Source of the DNA: CAYMLQ01 sp964390795
GTDB taxonomy: Bacteria > Verrucomicrobiota > Kiritimatiellia > RFP12 > UBA1067
DNA: 35,151 nucleotides
Assembly: GCA_964390795.1 (NCBI GenBank)
Contig: CAYMLQ010000019.1
Location: forward strand, 1 to 35,151
Reading direction: 5' to 3'
Part shown: positions 6,144 to 14,200 of the stretch, piece by piece
How the letters are laid out: each line of letters begins with the position of its first letter
How positions within the stretch are numbered: the stretch's first letter is position 1
The notes under the pieces: model-generated
Told to the model about the DNA's origin: nothing
The model's database searches: none
The model's input: only the letters and a program-made list of their open reading frames with translations
Translations under genes and position numbers: made by a program

Positions 6144-8687
6144 TCATATGATGCTGAGCGCATCGACGTCCACCGCCAGCGTCACGCCGGGAGGCAGCGG
6201 CTTCAGGCGCATCACCTCGCGCAACGGCCGGGTCAGCGTGTGCGTCGCTGCGGCCCGCAGCAGCACCTGATAGCGGTAAAGCCCCTTGGCCTTGGCGAGG
6301 GGCGCGGGGCAGGCCTCGGAGACGACCGCAGACGGCGCGGGGTGCAACTCTTTGGCATACGTTTCGGCTGCGAAGCGCACCTTGTCCTCCGACTCGCCCT
6401 TGAAGGTCAGGCATAGCAAGTGCGTGTAGGGCGGATAGCCTCCCTCTTTGCGCTCGAGCAGCTCCTGCGCCGCGAACGGCGCGAAACCCTCATCGCCCGC
6501 AGCGGCGCGCACGGCCGGATGGTCGGGCGAGAAGGTCTGCACATACACCTCGCCCGGCAGCTCGGCGCGCCCCGCGCGGCCCGAGACCTGCGCCAGCAAC
6601 TGGTAGGTGCGCTCGCCCGCGCGGAAGTCGGGCATGTGCAGGCTCATGTCGGCCGAGAGCACCCCCACCAGCGTCACGTTCGGGAAGTCCAGCCCCTTGG
6701 CGATCATCTGCGTGCCGATCAGGATGTCCGCGCGACCGCTCTTGAAAATCCCCAGCAGCTCGTCGTGGGTGTGCTTGCGCGCCGTCACGTCCGCGTCCAT
6801 GCGCAGCACCTTCGCCTGCGGGAAGCACTTCTGCAGGGCGATCTCCACGCGCTGGGTGCCGAAGCCGGCGTACTTGAAGGCCGGATCTCCGCACGCCGGG
6901 CAAACCGCCGGCACCGGCTTCCAGCAGCCGCAGATGTGGCAGCGCAGGCAGGTGTCGGCCTGATGGTAGGTGTAGGAGACGCTGCACGCGTCGCACGCCG
7001 CCGCCGCGCCGCACGAGGGGCAGACCAGCGCGTTGGCGTAGCCGCGTCGGTTGAGGAAGAGGATCGACTGCTCGCCGCGCTCGAGCCGCAGCTTCAGCGC
7101 CTCCAGCAGCACGCCGGAGAAGATCTGGACGTGGCCCGCCTGCGCGGTCTCGATGCGCATGTCCACCACATGCACGCGCGGCATGGGCCGGCCCGACACG
7201 CGCTTGGTGAGGTGCGCCACGGCGTACTTGCCCTTCTGCACGTTGAGCCACGTCTCCATGGCCGGCGTGGCCGTGCCCAGCACCACGGCGCACTTCTCCA
7301 GGTGGCCGCGCATCACCGCCACGTCGCGCGCGTTGTAGCGCGGCGCCTCGTCCTGCTTGTAGCTGGGCTCGTGCTCCTCGTCGACCACGATCAGCCCCAG
7401 GTTCTTAACGGGCGCGAAGACGGCGGAGCGAGGCCCGACCACCACCACCGCCTCGCCGGTGCGGATGCGATGCCACTCGTCGAAGCGCTCGCCCTCGCCG
7501 AGGGCGCTGTGCAGGACCGCGATGCGGTTGCCGAAGCGCGCCGCGAAGCGCTGCACGGTCTGGGGGGTCAGCGCGATCTCCGGCACCAGCACGATCGCCC
7601 CGCGCCCCTGCTCCAGCATCCGCGCGATAGCCTGCAGGTAGACCTCGGTCTTGCCCGAGCCGGTGACGCCGAAGAGCAGGAGCGGCTGGGGGGCGGCGCC
7701 GGGGACGGAGGTCGGAGGTCGGAGGTCAGAGGTCGGAGGTCGGTGGCCGGTGGCCGGAGAAAGCTCCGCCTCGGTCCTTTGTCCACCGGACTCCGCTCGC
7801 CGATCTCCGACCTCCGACCTCTGACCTCCGCCCTCCGCTTTCCAATCTCCGATCTCCGACCTCCGATCTCCGACCTCCGACCTCCGATCTCCGACCTCCG
7901 ACCTCCGATCTCCGACCTCCGACCTCTGACCTCCCTCCCCCATCAGCGCGAAGAGCTGCTCCAGCGCGGCGGCCTGCTCGTCCATCAGCGTCTGCGGGCG
8001 CGAAGGCAGGATCTTGCGGTTGGCGAGCGGGTCGCGCCGCATCGGACGCTTCTCGATGGTCGCCGCGCCCTTCTCCGCCAGCGCCTTGAGGATCTGCGGC
8101 GTGCAGGCGAACTCGCGCGTCAGCGCGTGCAGCCAGCCGCCGCCCACGCGGCGCAGGCCGTCGAGCAGTTCGGATTGCCGCTTCGTCAGTTCGAAGGCTC
8201 CCTCGGCCGGCGCGACATAGAGCCGTTCCTTGGCCTTCATGCCGCTGTTGCGCACGGCGGCGGGCAGCAGGCAGCGCAGAGTCAGCTCGAAGGGCGCACA
8301 GTAGTACCCGGCCATCCAGCGCGCCAAGGCGAGGAGAGGCGGCGAGAGGTACGGAACGTCGTCCTCCAGCGAAAGGATGGAACGGAGACGGGGGGAGACG
8401 GAGGGAGGAGTTAGGAGGGAGGAGTTAGGAGTTGGGAGTTGGGAGAAGAGATCGGTTTGCATGGGCGCAACAGCGGGTAGGGACGGTTCCCCGACCCGTC
8501 CTCCGACCTCCGACCTCCGACCTCCGACCTCCGCCCCCCCCACTTCAACCACATACGCGTCGACCGTGCGGCTGCCGAACGGCACGCGCACGCGCTGCCC
8601 CACACGGATGCGCGGCGCGAAGTCCTCGGGCACGGCATAATCGAAAAGCCGGTCCGCCGATAACTCTGTGGCCACGCGGATAATCAT
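6144..8687 (-). CDS. priA: Primosomal protein N' (replication restart helicase PriA) with two repeat-derived insertions
   Basis: 847 residues against about 730 in E. coli. PriA reloads the replicative helicase at stalled forks. The N-terminal 3'-DNA-end-binding domain starts at 'MIIRVATELSADRLFDY'. Walker A GVTGSGKT is at 340-347, the DEEH box at 436-439 followed by 'PSYKQDEAPRYNARDVA', the zinc-binding cysteines (CPSC, CDAC, CLRC, CPAC) at about 555-601, and helicase lobe 2 with 'ILIGTQMIAKGLDFPNVTLV'. The extra length is two low-complexity insertions, residues about 50-99 and 252-327, encoded by heptamer repeats and kept in frame. The start at 8687 is preferred because an upstream in-frame ATG at 8735 would read through the terminator of the pseudopilin gene. 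Confidence 0.95.
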   Translation of the reverse strand: MIIRVATELSADRLFDYAVPEDFAPRIRVGQRVRVPFGSRTVDAYVVEVGGAEVGGRRSEVGGRVGEPSLPAVAPMQTDLFSQLPTPNSSLLTPPSVSPRLRSILSLEDDVPYLSPPLLALARWMAGYYCAPFELTLRCLLPAAVRNSGMKAKERLYVAPAEGAFELTKRQSELLDGLRRVGGGWLHALTREFACTPQILKALAEKGAATIEKRPMRRDPLANRKILPSRPQTLMDEQAAALEQLFALMGEGGQRSEVGDRRSEVGDRRSEVGDRRSEIGDWKAEGGGQRSEVGDRRAESGGQRTEAELSPATGHRPPTSDLRPPTSVPGAAPQPLLLFGVTGSGKTEVYLQAIARMLEQGRGAIVLVPEIALTPQTVQRFAARFGNRIAVLHSALGEGERFDEWHRIRTGEAVVVVGPRSAVFAPVKNLGLIVVDEEHEPSYKQDEAPRYNARDVAVMRGHLEKCAVVLGTATPAMETWLNVQKGKYAVAHLTKRVSGRPMPRVHVVDMRIETAQAGHVQIFSGVLLEALKLRLERGEQSILFLNRRGYANALVCPSCGAAAACDACSVSYTYHQADTCLRCHICGCWKPVPAVCPACGDPAFKYAGFGTQRVEIALQKCFPQAKVLRMDADVTARKHTHDELLGIFKSGRADILIGTQMIAKGLDFPNVTLVGVLSADMSLHMPDFRAGERTYQLLAQVSGRAGRAELPGEVYVQTFSPDHPAVRAAAGDEGFAPFAAQELLERKEGGYPPYTHLLCLTFKGESEDKVRFAAETYAKELHPAPSAVVSEACPAPLAKAKGLYRYQVLLRAAATHTLTRPLREVMRLKPLPPGVTLAVDVDALSII
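7707..7934. repeat. Heptamer repeat locus B, inside priA
   Basis: A G-rich tract of GGAGGTC-type heptamers (7707-7757) faces a long C-rich tract (7801-7934) around a 43-bp spacer that holds a small CGGAG/CTCCG hairpin. Within the right tract, 7861-7923 is three perfect copies of a 21-bp unit, itself three heptamers (CTCCGAT-CTCCGAC-CTCCGAC). Because 21 is a multiple of both 7 and 3, priA reads it as a seven-residue repeat (RSEVGDR) without stops. Confidence 0.9.
8391..8540. repeat. Heptamer repeat locus C, inside priA
   Basis: The left tract (about 8391-8446) mixes GGAGTTA and GGAGTTG heptamers; the right tract (8499-8540) is CCGACCT heptamers. The spacer contains an imperfect hairpin, GGGACGG-N8-CCCGTCC. 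It encodes residues about 50-99 of PriA, between the DNA-end-binding domain and 'LRSILSLEDD'. Unlike the other loci, left and right tracts are of different heptamer types. Confidence 0.8.
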
Positions 8688-8699
8688 GCCAACCCGTCC

Positions 8700-8728
8700 A
8701 AAAAAGAAGGGAGCGGCAAGCCGCTCCC
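8700..8728 (-). terminator. Intrinsic terminator of the pseudopilin gene
   Basis: On the minus strand a perfect 9-bp stem (GGGAGCGGC, TT loop, GCCGCTCCC) is followed by TTCTTTTTT. It lies 29 bp after the pseudopilin stop codon and just before the priA start, separating the two transcripts. Confidence 0.92.
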
Positions 8729-8757
8729 TCGTCATTAAGCCTTCAGAGAATCAAAGC

Positions 8758-9528
8758 TTACTTCGGCGCCTGCGTTCCTTCCGGGCCCAAATAGGTCAGC
8801 TTTGCGGCACTGGATCCGGTCACGCTGGTCGTGAACGACTGGTTCTGGTACACCACCTTGACGATCGCATAACGCTCGCGCGCCTTGAAGATCGCGCCGC
8901 CCTTGCGAACCATCACGAAGCCTTTATTGGAGAACGGCGTACGGAACGTGGCCGACCAGGTAACCTTATCGCCGATCGAGCCGTCCGGCAGATCCCTGTA
9001 CAAGCTGGAGCAATCCACATTGCGCGTGATGAGGATCGGGATGATATCCTCCATCTCGTCGCGCACATTGGCGCCGATGGTCCACATGTTGTTTTCTTTC
9101 GCCAATACGCCTGAACCGGACTTGGCGGAAACGCCCGCTCCCGCCAGCTTGGAGTAGTCGAAGCCCGCCACATAGGGGCTGTGCTCTTGCTTGCCGACAT
9201 TCTCGCCGTCCATCAGCTTATAAAAGTAATTGCAACTGTCCGTGAAGACCTCATCGGCGATATCCTTCACGCCGCTGCCGCCCGCCGATGCTCCGCCCTC
9301 CAGCTCCGTCTTGGGCCACACGTTGCCGAGGCCCAGCGGCTCGCGCTCGGTGTTGGCACCGGTGATCGCCACGAAAATATCTTTTCCGCGCGCGCCGACC
9401 GCAGTCATGTTGGCCTGCGTCACCGCATTCGAAATGGCCGGGAACAGAGCTGCGGAAAGAATACCCAAAATGCCGATTACGACGAGCAGTTCGACGAGCG
9501 TAAAGCCTTGATTCCTAACAGGTGTCAT
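8758..9528 (-). CDS. Prepilin-type protein (type II secretion/type IV pseudopilin)
   Basis: 256 residues. The N-terminus MTPVRNQG/FTLVELLVVIG has a prepilin peptidase site (cleavage after Gly8, Glu at +5) followed by a hydrophobic helix to about residue 30. The rest is a globular domain with no motif I recognise and two cysteines (CNYFYKL, DCSSLYRD) that might form a disulfide. Such large pseudopilins are abundant in verrucomicrobial and planctomycetal genomes, and many are not in pilus operons. The start at 9528 has a strong AAAGGAG seven bases upstream, and an in-frame extension upstream is rejected. It stands alone between its own promoter candidate and a strong terminator, so it is probably a single-gene transcript. 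Its role (pilus, secretion or surface) is unknown. Confidence 0.85.
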   Translation of the reverse strand: MTPVRNQGFTLVELLVVIGILGILSAALFPAISNAVTQANMTAVGARGKDIFVAITGANTEREPLGLGNVWPKTELEGGASAGGSGVKDIADEVFTDSCNYFYKLMDGENVGKQEHSPYVAGFDYSKLAGAGVSAKSGSGVLAKENNMWTIGANVRDEMEDIIPILITRNVDCSSLYRDLPDGSIGDKVTWSATFRTPFSNKGFVMVRKGGAIFKARERYAIVKVVYQNQSFTTSVTGSSAAKLTYLGPEGTQAPK

Positions 9529-9586
9529 AAGATTCTCCTTTGGTGCAGGCCGGCCGTCGGACTGCCCTTCCTCATTTGTTGCGGTA

Positions 9587-9615
9587 ATTGTGCCACCAGA
9601 AGCGGGCGAGGTCAA
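9587..9615 (-). promoter_or_regulatory. Candidate sigma-70-type promoter of the pseudopilin gene
   Basis: On the minus strand TTGACC and CACAAT are separated by exactly 17 bp, about 60 bp upstream of the start codon. A GG-N10-GC arrangement overlaps the -10 side (TGGCAC...CCGCA), so a sigma-54 site is an alternative. Confidence 0.4.
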
Positions 9616-9647
9616 GCGCGGTTATCAAGAAAAACTCAGAGCCCTCA

Positions 9648-10052
9648 TCACTCTTGCCCGCTCACCCTTCCCCGCGAGGCCTTCTTCTCCCCCTGATGCC
9701 TCTTGTCGTCCAGCATCCGGGCCTTTTGCTTGCGCGAACGGCGACGTTTCTGCCGCCGGATCTTTTCGGTCTCCTGCTGCCGTACGGATACGGCGGCGTT
9801 CTCCTTCTCCAGGATTTTCTCCGCCAGTTCGCGACGCGCCAGCCAGCGGTTCATCTCGCGCGACCGGCTCTCGCCGCATTTCACCGTCAGGCCGCTCGCC
9901 GCATGGGAGAGCCGCACCGTTGAGGAGGTCTTGTTCACCTTCTGGCCGCCCGACCCGGAGCCCAGAATAAAGGCCTCTTCAAGATCTTCCTCAAAAACAC
10001 TGGCCAGCGCCATGCGCGCCTTGATTTTCTCGATGGTTTCCGGACTAATCAT
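9648..10052 (-). CDS. Release-factor-like peptidyl-tRNA hydrolase with GGQ motif (ribosome rescue)
   Basis: 134 residues. The GGQ loop is at residues 35-37 in 'GSGSGGQKVNKTSSTVRL', the catalytic signature of class I release factors. There is no stop-codon-recognition domain, and the C-terminus is very basic ('RRQKRRRSRKQKAR'). This architecture fits the ArfB/YaeJ and C12orf65 (mtRF-R) type factors that free stalled ribosomes independently of a stop codon. I cannot tell which subgroup. The ATG at 10052 has no Shine-Dalgarno sequence: a heptamer repeat tract reaches to the base before it. Being alone between the pseudopilin gene and a divergent DJ-1 gene, it is probably monocistronic. Confidence 0.85.
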   Translation of the reverse strand: MISPETIEKIKARMALASVFEEDLEEAFILGSGSGGQKVNKTSSTVRLSHAASGLTVKCGESRSREMNRWLARRELAEKILEKENAAVSVRQQETEKIRRQKRRRSRKQKARMLDDKRHQGEKKASRGRVSGQE

Positions 10053-10053
10053 T

Positions 10054-10131
10054 GGAGTTAGAAGTTAGGAGTTAGGAGTTAGGAGTTTTAGAAAATCTTG
10101 GCACAACTCCTAAATCCTAATTCCTAACTCC
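10054..10131. repeat. Heptamer repeat locus D: facing tracts between divergent genes
   Basis: GGAGTTAG-type heptamers (10054-10087) face their reverse complement (10105-10131) around 17 bp, giving a stem of about 27 bp with a few mismatches. The right arm is followed by CCCTTTTTT at 10132-10140, so on the plus strand it could also act as a terminator. The left tract begins one base before the start codon of the release-factor-like gene. Confidence 0.85.
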
Positions 10132-10175
10132 CCCTTTTTTCGCTATTCTGTTTCGCAATCGAAAGGATCTTGCTC

Positions 10176-10721
10176 ATGCGCGTTCTCATCCCTCTGGCCA
10201 ACGGCGTCGAAGAACTCGAAGCCGTGACGCTGATTGACGTTCTGCGCCGCGGTGGCATCGACGTCACCTCCGCCTCCCTCACCGAAGCCCTGCCTGTCAA
10301 AGGCTCCCGCAGCGTCACCCTGCTCGCCGATGCCTCCTGGGCCTCGCTAGACATCGCCGGCTTCGATGCCCTCGTGCTGCCTGGCGGCGGCAAGGGCACT
10401 GAACACATGGCCGCCGACACGCGCGTGCTCGACGCGGTCCGCAGCTTCGACGAGGCCGGCAAGCTTGTGGCCGCCATCTGCGCCGCGCCCACCGTGCTGG
10501 CCGCGGCCGGCATCCTCAAGGACCGCAAGGCAACCTGCTACCCGACCTGCGCCGACCAACTCGGCCCCGCCTATGACGATGCGCCGGTCATCGCTGACGG
10601 CAACGTGATCACCAGCCAGGGCCCCGCCACCGCCATGCTCTTCGCCCTCGTGCTGATCCAGCATCTCACGGACGACGAGACCGCGCAGCGCGTGGCCGAA
10701 GGGTTGCTGACGCAATTCTGA
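10176..10721 (+). CDS. DJ-1/PfpI-family protein (YajL/ThiJ type)
   Basis: 181 residues, the usual length of the DJ-1/YajL group. The nucleophilic elbow is 'AAICAAPTVLA' with Cys102, paired with the conserved glutamate region 'GVEELEAV' (Glu13/Glu14). 'ALVLPGGGKGTEHM' is the typical glycine-rich turn. Members are cytoplasmic and are described as chaperones or glyoxalase/deglycase-like enzymes protecting against electrophile and oxidative stress; which activity applies here cannot be read. The ATG at 10176 is eight bases after a GAAAGGAT ribosome-binding site and preferred over a TTG two codons upstream. Confidence 0.9.
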   Translation: MRVLIPLANGVEELEAVTLIDVLRRGGIDVTSASLTEALPVKGSRSVTLLADASWASLDIAGFDALVLPGGGKGTEHMAADTRVLDAVRSFDEAGKLVAAICAAPTVLAAAGILKDRKATCYPTCADQLGPAYDDAPVIADGNVITSQGPATAMLFALVLIQHLTDDETAQRVAEGLLTQF

Positions 10722-10739
10722 TGCTGTTAACGGGTTCGT

Positions 10740-10795
10740 CGGCTAGGCTTCAGGAAACAGGTAATCGGTTGAAAGTGTACCTCAACGCCTAGCCG
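10740..10795. repeat. Inverted repeat after the DJ-1 gene
   Basis: Perfect 9-bp arms CGGCTAGGC (10740-10748) and GCCTAGCCG (10787-10795) enclose 38 bp. It lies 18 bp after the DJ-1 stop. It has no T-tract, so a terminator role is uncertain. Confidence 0.5.
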
Positions 10796-11119
10796 TCTAA
10801 AAGCCAAAAGGGTAATCGGTGAGCGACAGGGGCAGTGGCAGGTGTGTGCGAGGGGAAGCGGAAATCGGCTGATTCGGCAGTATCGGAGAGTGCGCACAGA
10901 GAGTATTTCAGACAGGACGATGGCTTTAGCGGCTCAGCGGGGACGCTTCGCCCTACCCGCTGCGCACCAGAAACACACCCTGTCCGAAGGCGGTAGGGCG
11001 AAGCGTCCCCGCTGAGCCGTCTTCCGTGTGCCCGTTCCCGGTTGAAGTCCATGTAACGGACATGCGCCCGCTTCCGCCTCACTCGCATCAGACTGCCACA
11101 CCCCCTGTCAACCGATTAC
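10761..11119. mobile_element. Possible 359-bp non-autonomous element in the gap before the giant gene
   Basis: The ends GTAATCGGTTGAAAG (10761-10775) and CTGTCAACCGATTAC (11105-11119) are inverted copies matching at 14 of 15 bases. A third copy of GGTAATCGGT is at 10811-10820. The interior contains the perfect 28-bp inverted repeat at 10930-11019 and no convincing gene. The 10722-11269 gap otherwise holds only the hairpin at 10740-10795 and the promoter candidate of the giant gene. No clear target-site duplication was seen. Confidence 0.35.
10930..11019. repeat. Perfect 28-bp inverted repeat
   Basis: Arms 10930-10957 and 10992-11019 are exact reverse complements (28 of 28) with a 34-bp loop. 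The arms contain CAGCGGGGACGCTTCGCCC. It would form a very stable hairpin; with no U-tract and 250 bp from the next gene it looks like a REP/MITE-type element rather than a terminator. Confidence 0.9.
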
Positions 11120-11204
11120 GCCCGGGTGCGATTGATTTGTGTTGAATCGAACCCGAAAAATCCATGCGGAAGCGAAAATTGCCATTCCATTTCCAACGCC
11201 ACGC

Positions 11205-11213
11205 TGATATTAT
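11205..11213 (+). promoter_or_regulatory. Candidate extended -10 promoter of the giant secreted protein
   Basis: TGATATTAT matches an extended -10 element (TGnTATAAT, 5 of 6 in the hexamer) in an AT-rich patch. It would give a leader of about 50 bases to the ATG at 11270. No good -35 is found at the usual distance. Confidence 0.4.
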
Positions 11214-11269
11214 ATTCGAGTTACTGACAGGATGATTCATCAGCTAGCAAATTATTTAAGGAGTTCGTA

Positions 11270-14200
11270 ATGCTCACTTCCCGCCCACTGCGCGGCCTCT
11301 GGTTGTGTTTGGCCATATGCTTTATTTCCGTCTTGCCCTTGCACGCCCAGACCCCACGCGATTTTGCCATTGACTTGGGAGCATCGGTCTCTACCAACGC
11401 TCCGTGCATCTCTCTATCGTGGACGATCAGGCGGCAGGGCAACATCACGGCACAAAAGGTACACCGCCGACTCAAGGGCGAAATCGTCTGGGTGAAGCAG
11501 GCAGACCTGACCACCAACCAGACCAGCTTCGTCGACAACACGGCCGTCCCGGGCATCGAATACGAATACTGGATGGAGCGCACGTACACGGGTATCTATC
11601 CGACCACCGCGATGGGCTACCTGAGCGCCGGCGTACACGTGCCCATGACCGACTCCCGCGGCAAGCTGCTGCTGGTGGTCGACAACACCATGGTCACGCC
11701 GCTGGCCCCTGAGATCGCGCAATTACAGGCCGACCTCACGGGTGACGGGTGGACCGTGCAAACGATCTCCGCCGCACGCGCCGACACCGCCATCAACACC
11801 AAGGCGCTGATCAAGGCGGCATACGACGCCGACCCCGCCAACCTGAAGATGGTCTACATTCTCGGCCACGTCCCTGTGCCCTATTCGGGCAGCATCGCGC
11901 CGGACGGCCACGGCAACCACAGCGGAGCTTGGCCTGCGGATGGGTATTACGGCGACATGAACGGAACATGGACCGACACGTCGGTAAACAACTCGACCGC
12001 CTCGGACGTGCGCAACCGCAATATTCCCGGCGACGGCAAGTTCGACCAGAGCAACCTTCCGAGCCCCGTGGAACTGATGGTCGGGCGCGTTGACCTGCAC
12101 AGCATGACGCGCGCGCCCGCCGCCGCCGTTTCGGAGACGTCGCTCTTGCGCCGGTACCTGCGCAAAACGCACGACTTCCGCTTCAAGCAGGGCGCGTATG
12201 CAGACATCCCGCGCCGCAGCATGCTCCGCAACGGCTTCGGGTACTTCGGCGGCGAGAACTTCGCCATCGCCGGCTGGAGCTGGATCTTCACAGGTGTGGG
12301 AACCGCAGTTGACGAGCCTCCGACCGATCAGTGGTTCTCCCCCAGCTACGCGGGCGGCAAGAGTTACCTCGTGGGCTACGGCGACGGCGGCGGCAGTTGG
12401 GACACTGCAGGCGGTGTCGGCTACTCCTCCGATTTCGGACTGAAAACGAGCCGGGTGGTTTTCACCAGCCTCTTCGGCAGCTACTTCGGCGATTGGGATG
12501 TCGCCAACAACTTCATGCGCGCGCCGCTGGCAGGCAACGCGACGGGCGACTCCCTGGGCCTGACCTGCTTCTGGGGCGGGCGCCCCAACCGGGTCACGCA
12601 CCAGATGGGCATGGGCGAAACGGCCGGCTACTGTATGATGGTCTCGCACAACAGCGCCCAGGCGGGCGGCGCGGGGTATACGCCGAACATTTACGCGGGC
12701 GTACACTGCGGACTGATGGGCGACCCCTCCCTGCGTCTGCACGCGGTCGAGCCGCCGCGCAACCTCTCTGCCTCCAGCGCCAACACCCAGGTTTCACTCG
12801 CCTGGAGCGCCTCTTCTGAAGCCAATCTGCTCGGCTATCTCGTCTACCGGGCGGACACGGCTGAGGGCCCATTCACGCGTCTGACCGCCTCGCCGCAGGC
12901 CGAGACCACCTATACGGACGCGACCGTCATCGCAAGCCAGCGTTACACCTACCTCGTGCGCACCGTGAAACTGGAGACCTCGCCGGGCGGCACCTACCAG
13001 AACCCCAGCGTGGGCGTGTTCGCCACGCTCACCGCGAAGGCCGGCGACTCGGCCGCGCCGGTCAACCCGACCGCCCTCTCCGTTGCGCAAAACAGCGCGA
13101 CGAACGCCTGGCTCTCGTGGACCGACAACGCCAGCACCGAGACCGGATTCCGCATCGAACGCAAAACCAACGCGGGCGGCAGCTATTCGCCGGTCGGCAC
13201 GGTCGGTGTGAGCGTGACCAACTTCACCGATGCCGGCACCTTCGCGCACGGCAACGTCTATTTTTACCGCGTCGTCGCCACCGGAAGTGCGGGGGATTCG
13301 GAGCCTTCTCCAGAGGCCTCCTTCGAAGCCTTCGCCGGCTTCTTTGACATGCCGCTGACCCGCATGAAAGTCAGCAAGACGGCGGGCCTGGCAACGATGA
13401 CGGTCAACCGTTTCGGCGGCGTGACAGGCCCCGTCAGCGTCAATTTTGCCACAAGCGACTCCTCCGCGTTCAACGGCACGCACTACACGGCCACCAACGG
13501 GACGCTCGCCTGGGCCGATGGCGAAACCGGCGCGAAGACCCTCGCCGTGCCCATCATCAACACCGCCACGCCGCAGGCCGCCCGCCAGTTTAAGGTCACG
13601 CTGAGCAGCCCTTCCGCAGGCACGGCGGTGACCATCAACTCCAGCATCGCCGTCCTTATCCAAGACCCCACGGCCACGCTCGCTGCTCCGTGGAGCCAGA
13701 CCATCGTCGGCGGCATCACCGACAGCTCGCCCGCCGTGACCGAAGCCGGCACGATCAGCTCGACCACCCTCGGCGGCTCAGGTTTGACAGGCTCGGCCAC
13801 CAGCGACAACGGACAGTTCATCTACCAGAGCCGCTCGGGCGATGGCATCCTGACCGCCTTCTTCCCCGCAGGCCTGCCCGGCGACGGCAACGCGCGTTAC
13901 GCGCTGATGGTGCGAGCGTCCACCGCGAACAACGCCGTCATGGCGGCTGCCGTGACCAGTTCCAATACGGGCTTCGGCACCAAGCTGTACTCGCGCTCCA
14001 CCGCAGGCGGAAGTTCGACGGAGACGTCAGCGAACGCGCTGGTGCTTGTCCGCTGGCTGCGCCTGATCCGCTCCGGCAACACCTTCTCGGCTGAGACCTC
14101 CACAGACGGCACGTCGTGGACATCCGTTGGAACGGCCACGCTGGCCTCGATGCCGGCCACCGCCGTATGGGGCATCTTCCACACCTCCTCCGACTGGTCG

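Noticed and set aside
7861..7923. Possible CRISPR array
   Set aside because: The three 21-bp repeats are directly adjacent with no spacers, are built from heptamers, and are translated within priA.
6420..8414. 664-codon open frame on the plus strand opposite priA
   Set aside because: Antisense to a gene with all PriA motifs; its sequence is Arg/His-rich without domain signatures.
8688..8735. Longer PriA start at 8735
   Set aside because: The added 16 residues would be encoded by the intrinsic terminator hairpin of the upstream pseudopilin gene; the conserved PriA N-terminus begins at 8687.
10789..11088. 99-codon minus-strand frame in the gap before the giant gene
   Set aside because: It runs through the perfect 28-bp inverted repeat and has no family-like sequence or ribosome-binding site.
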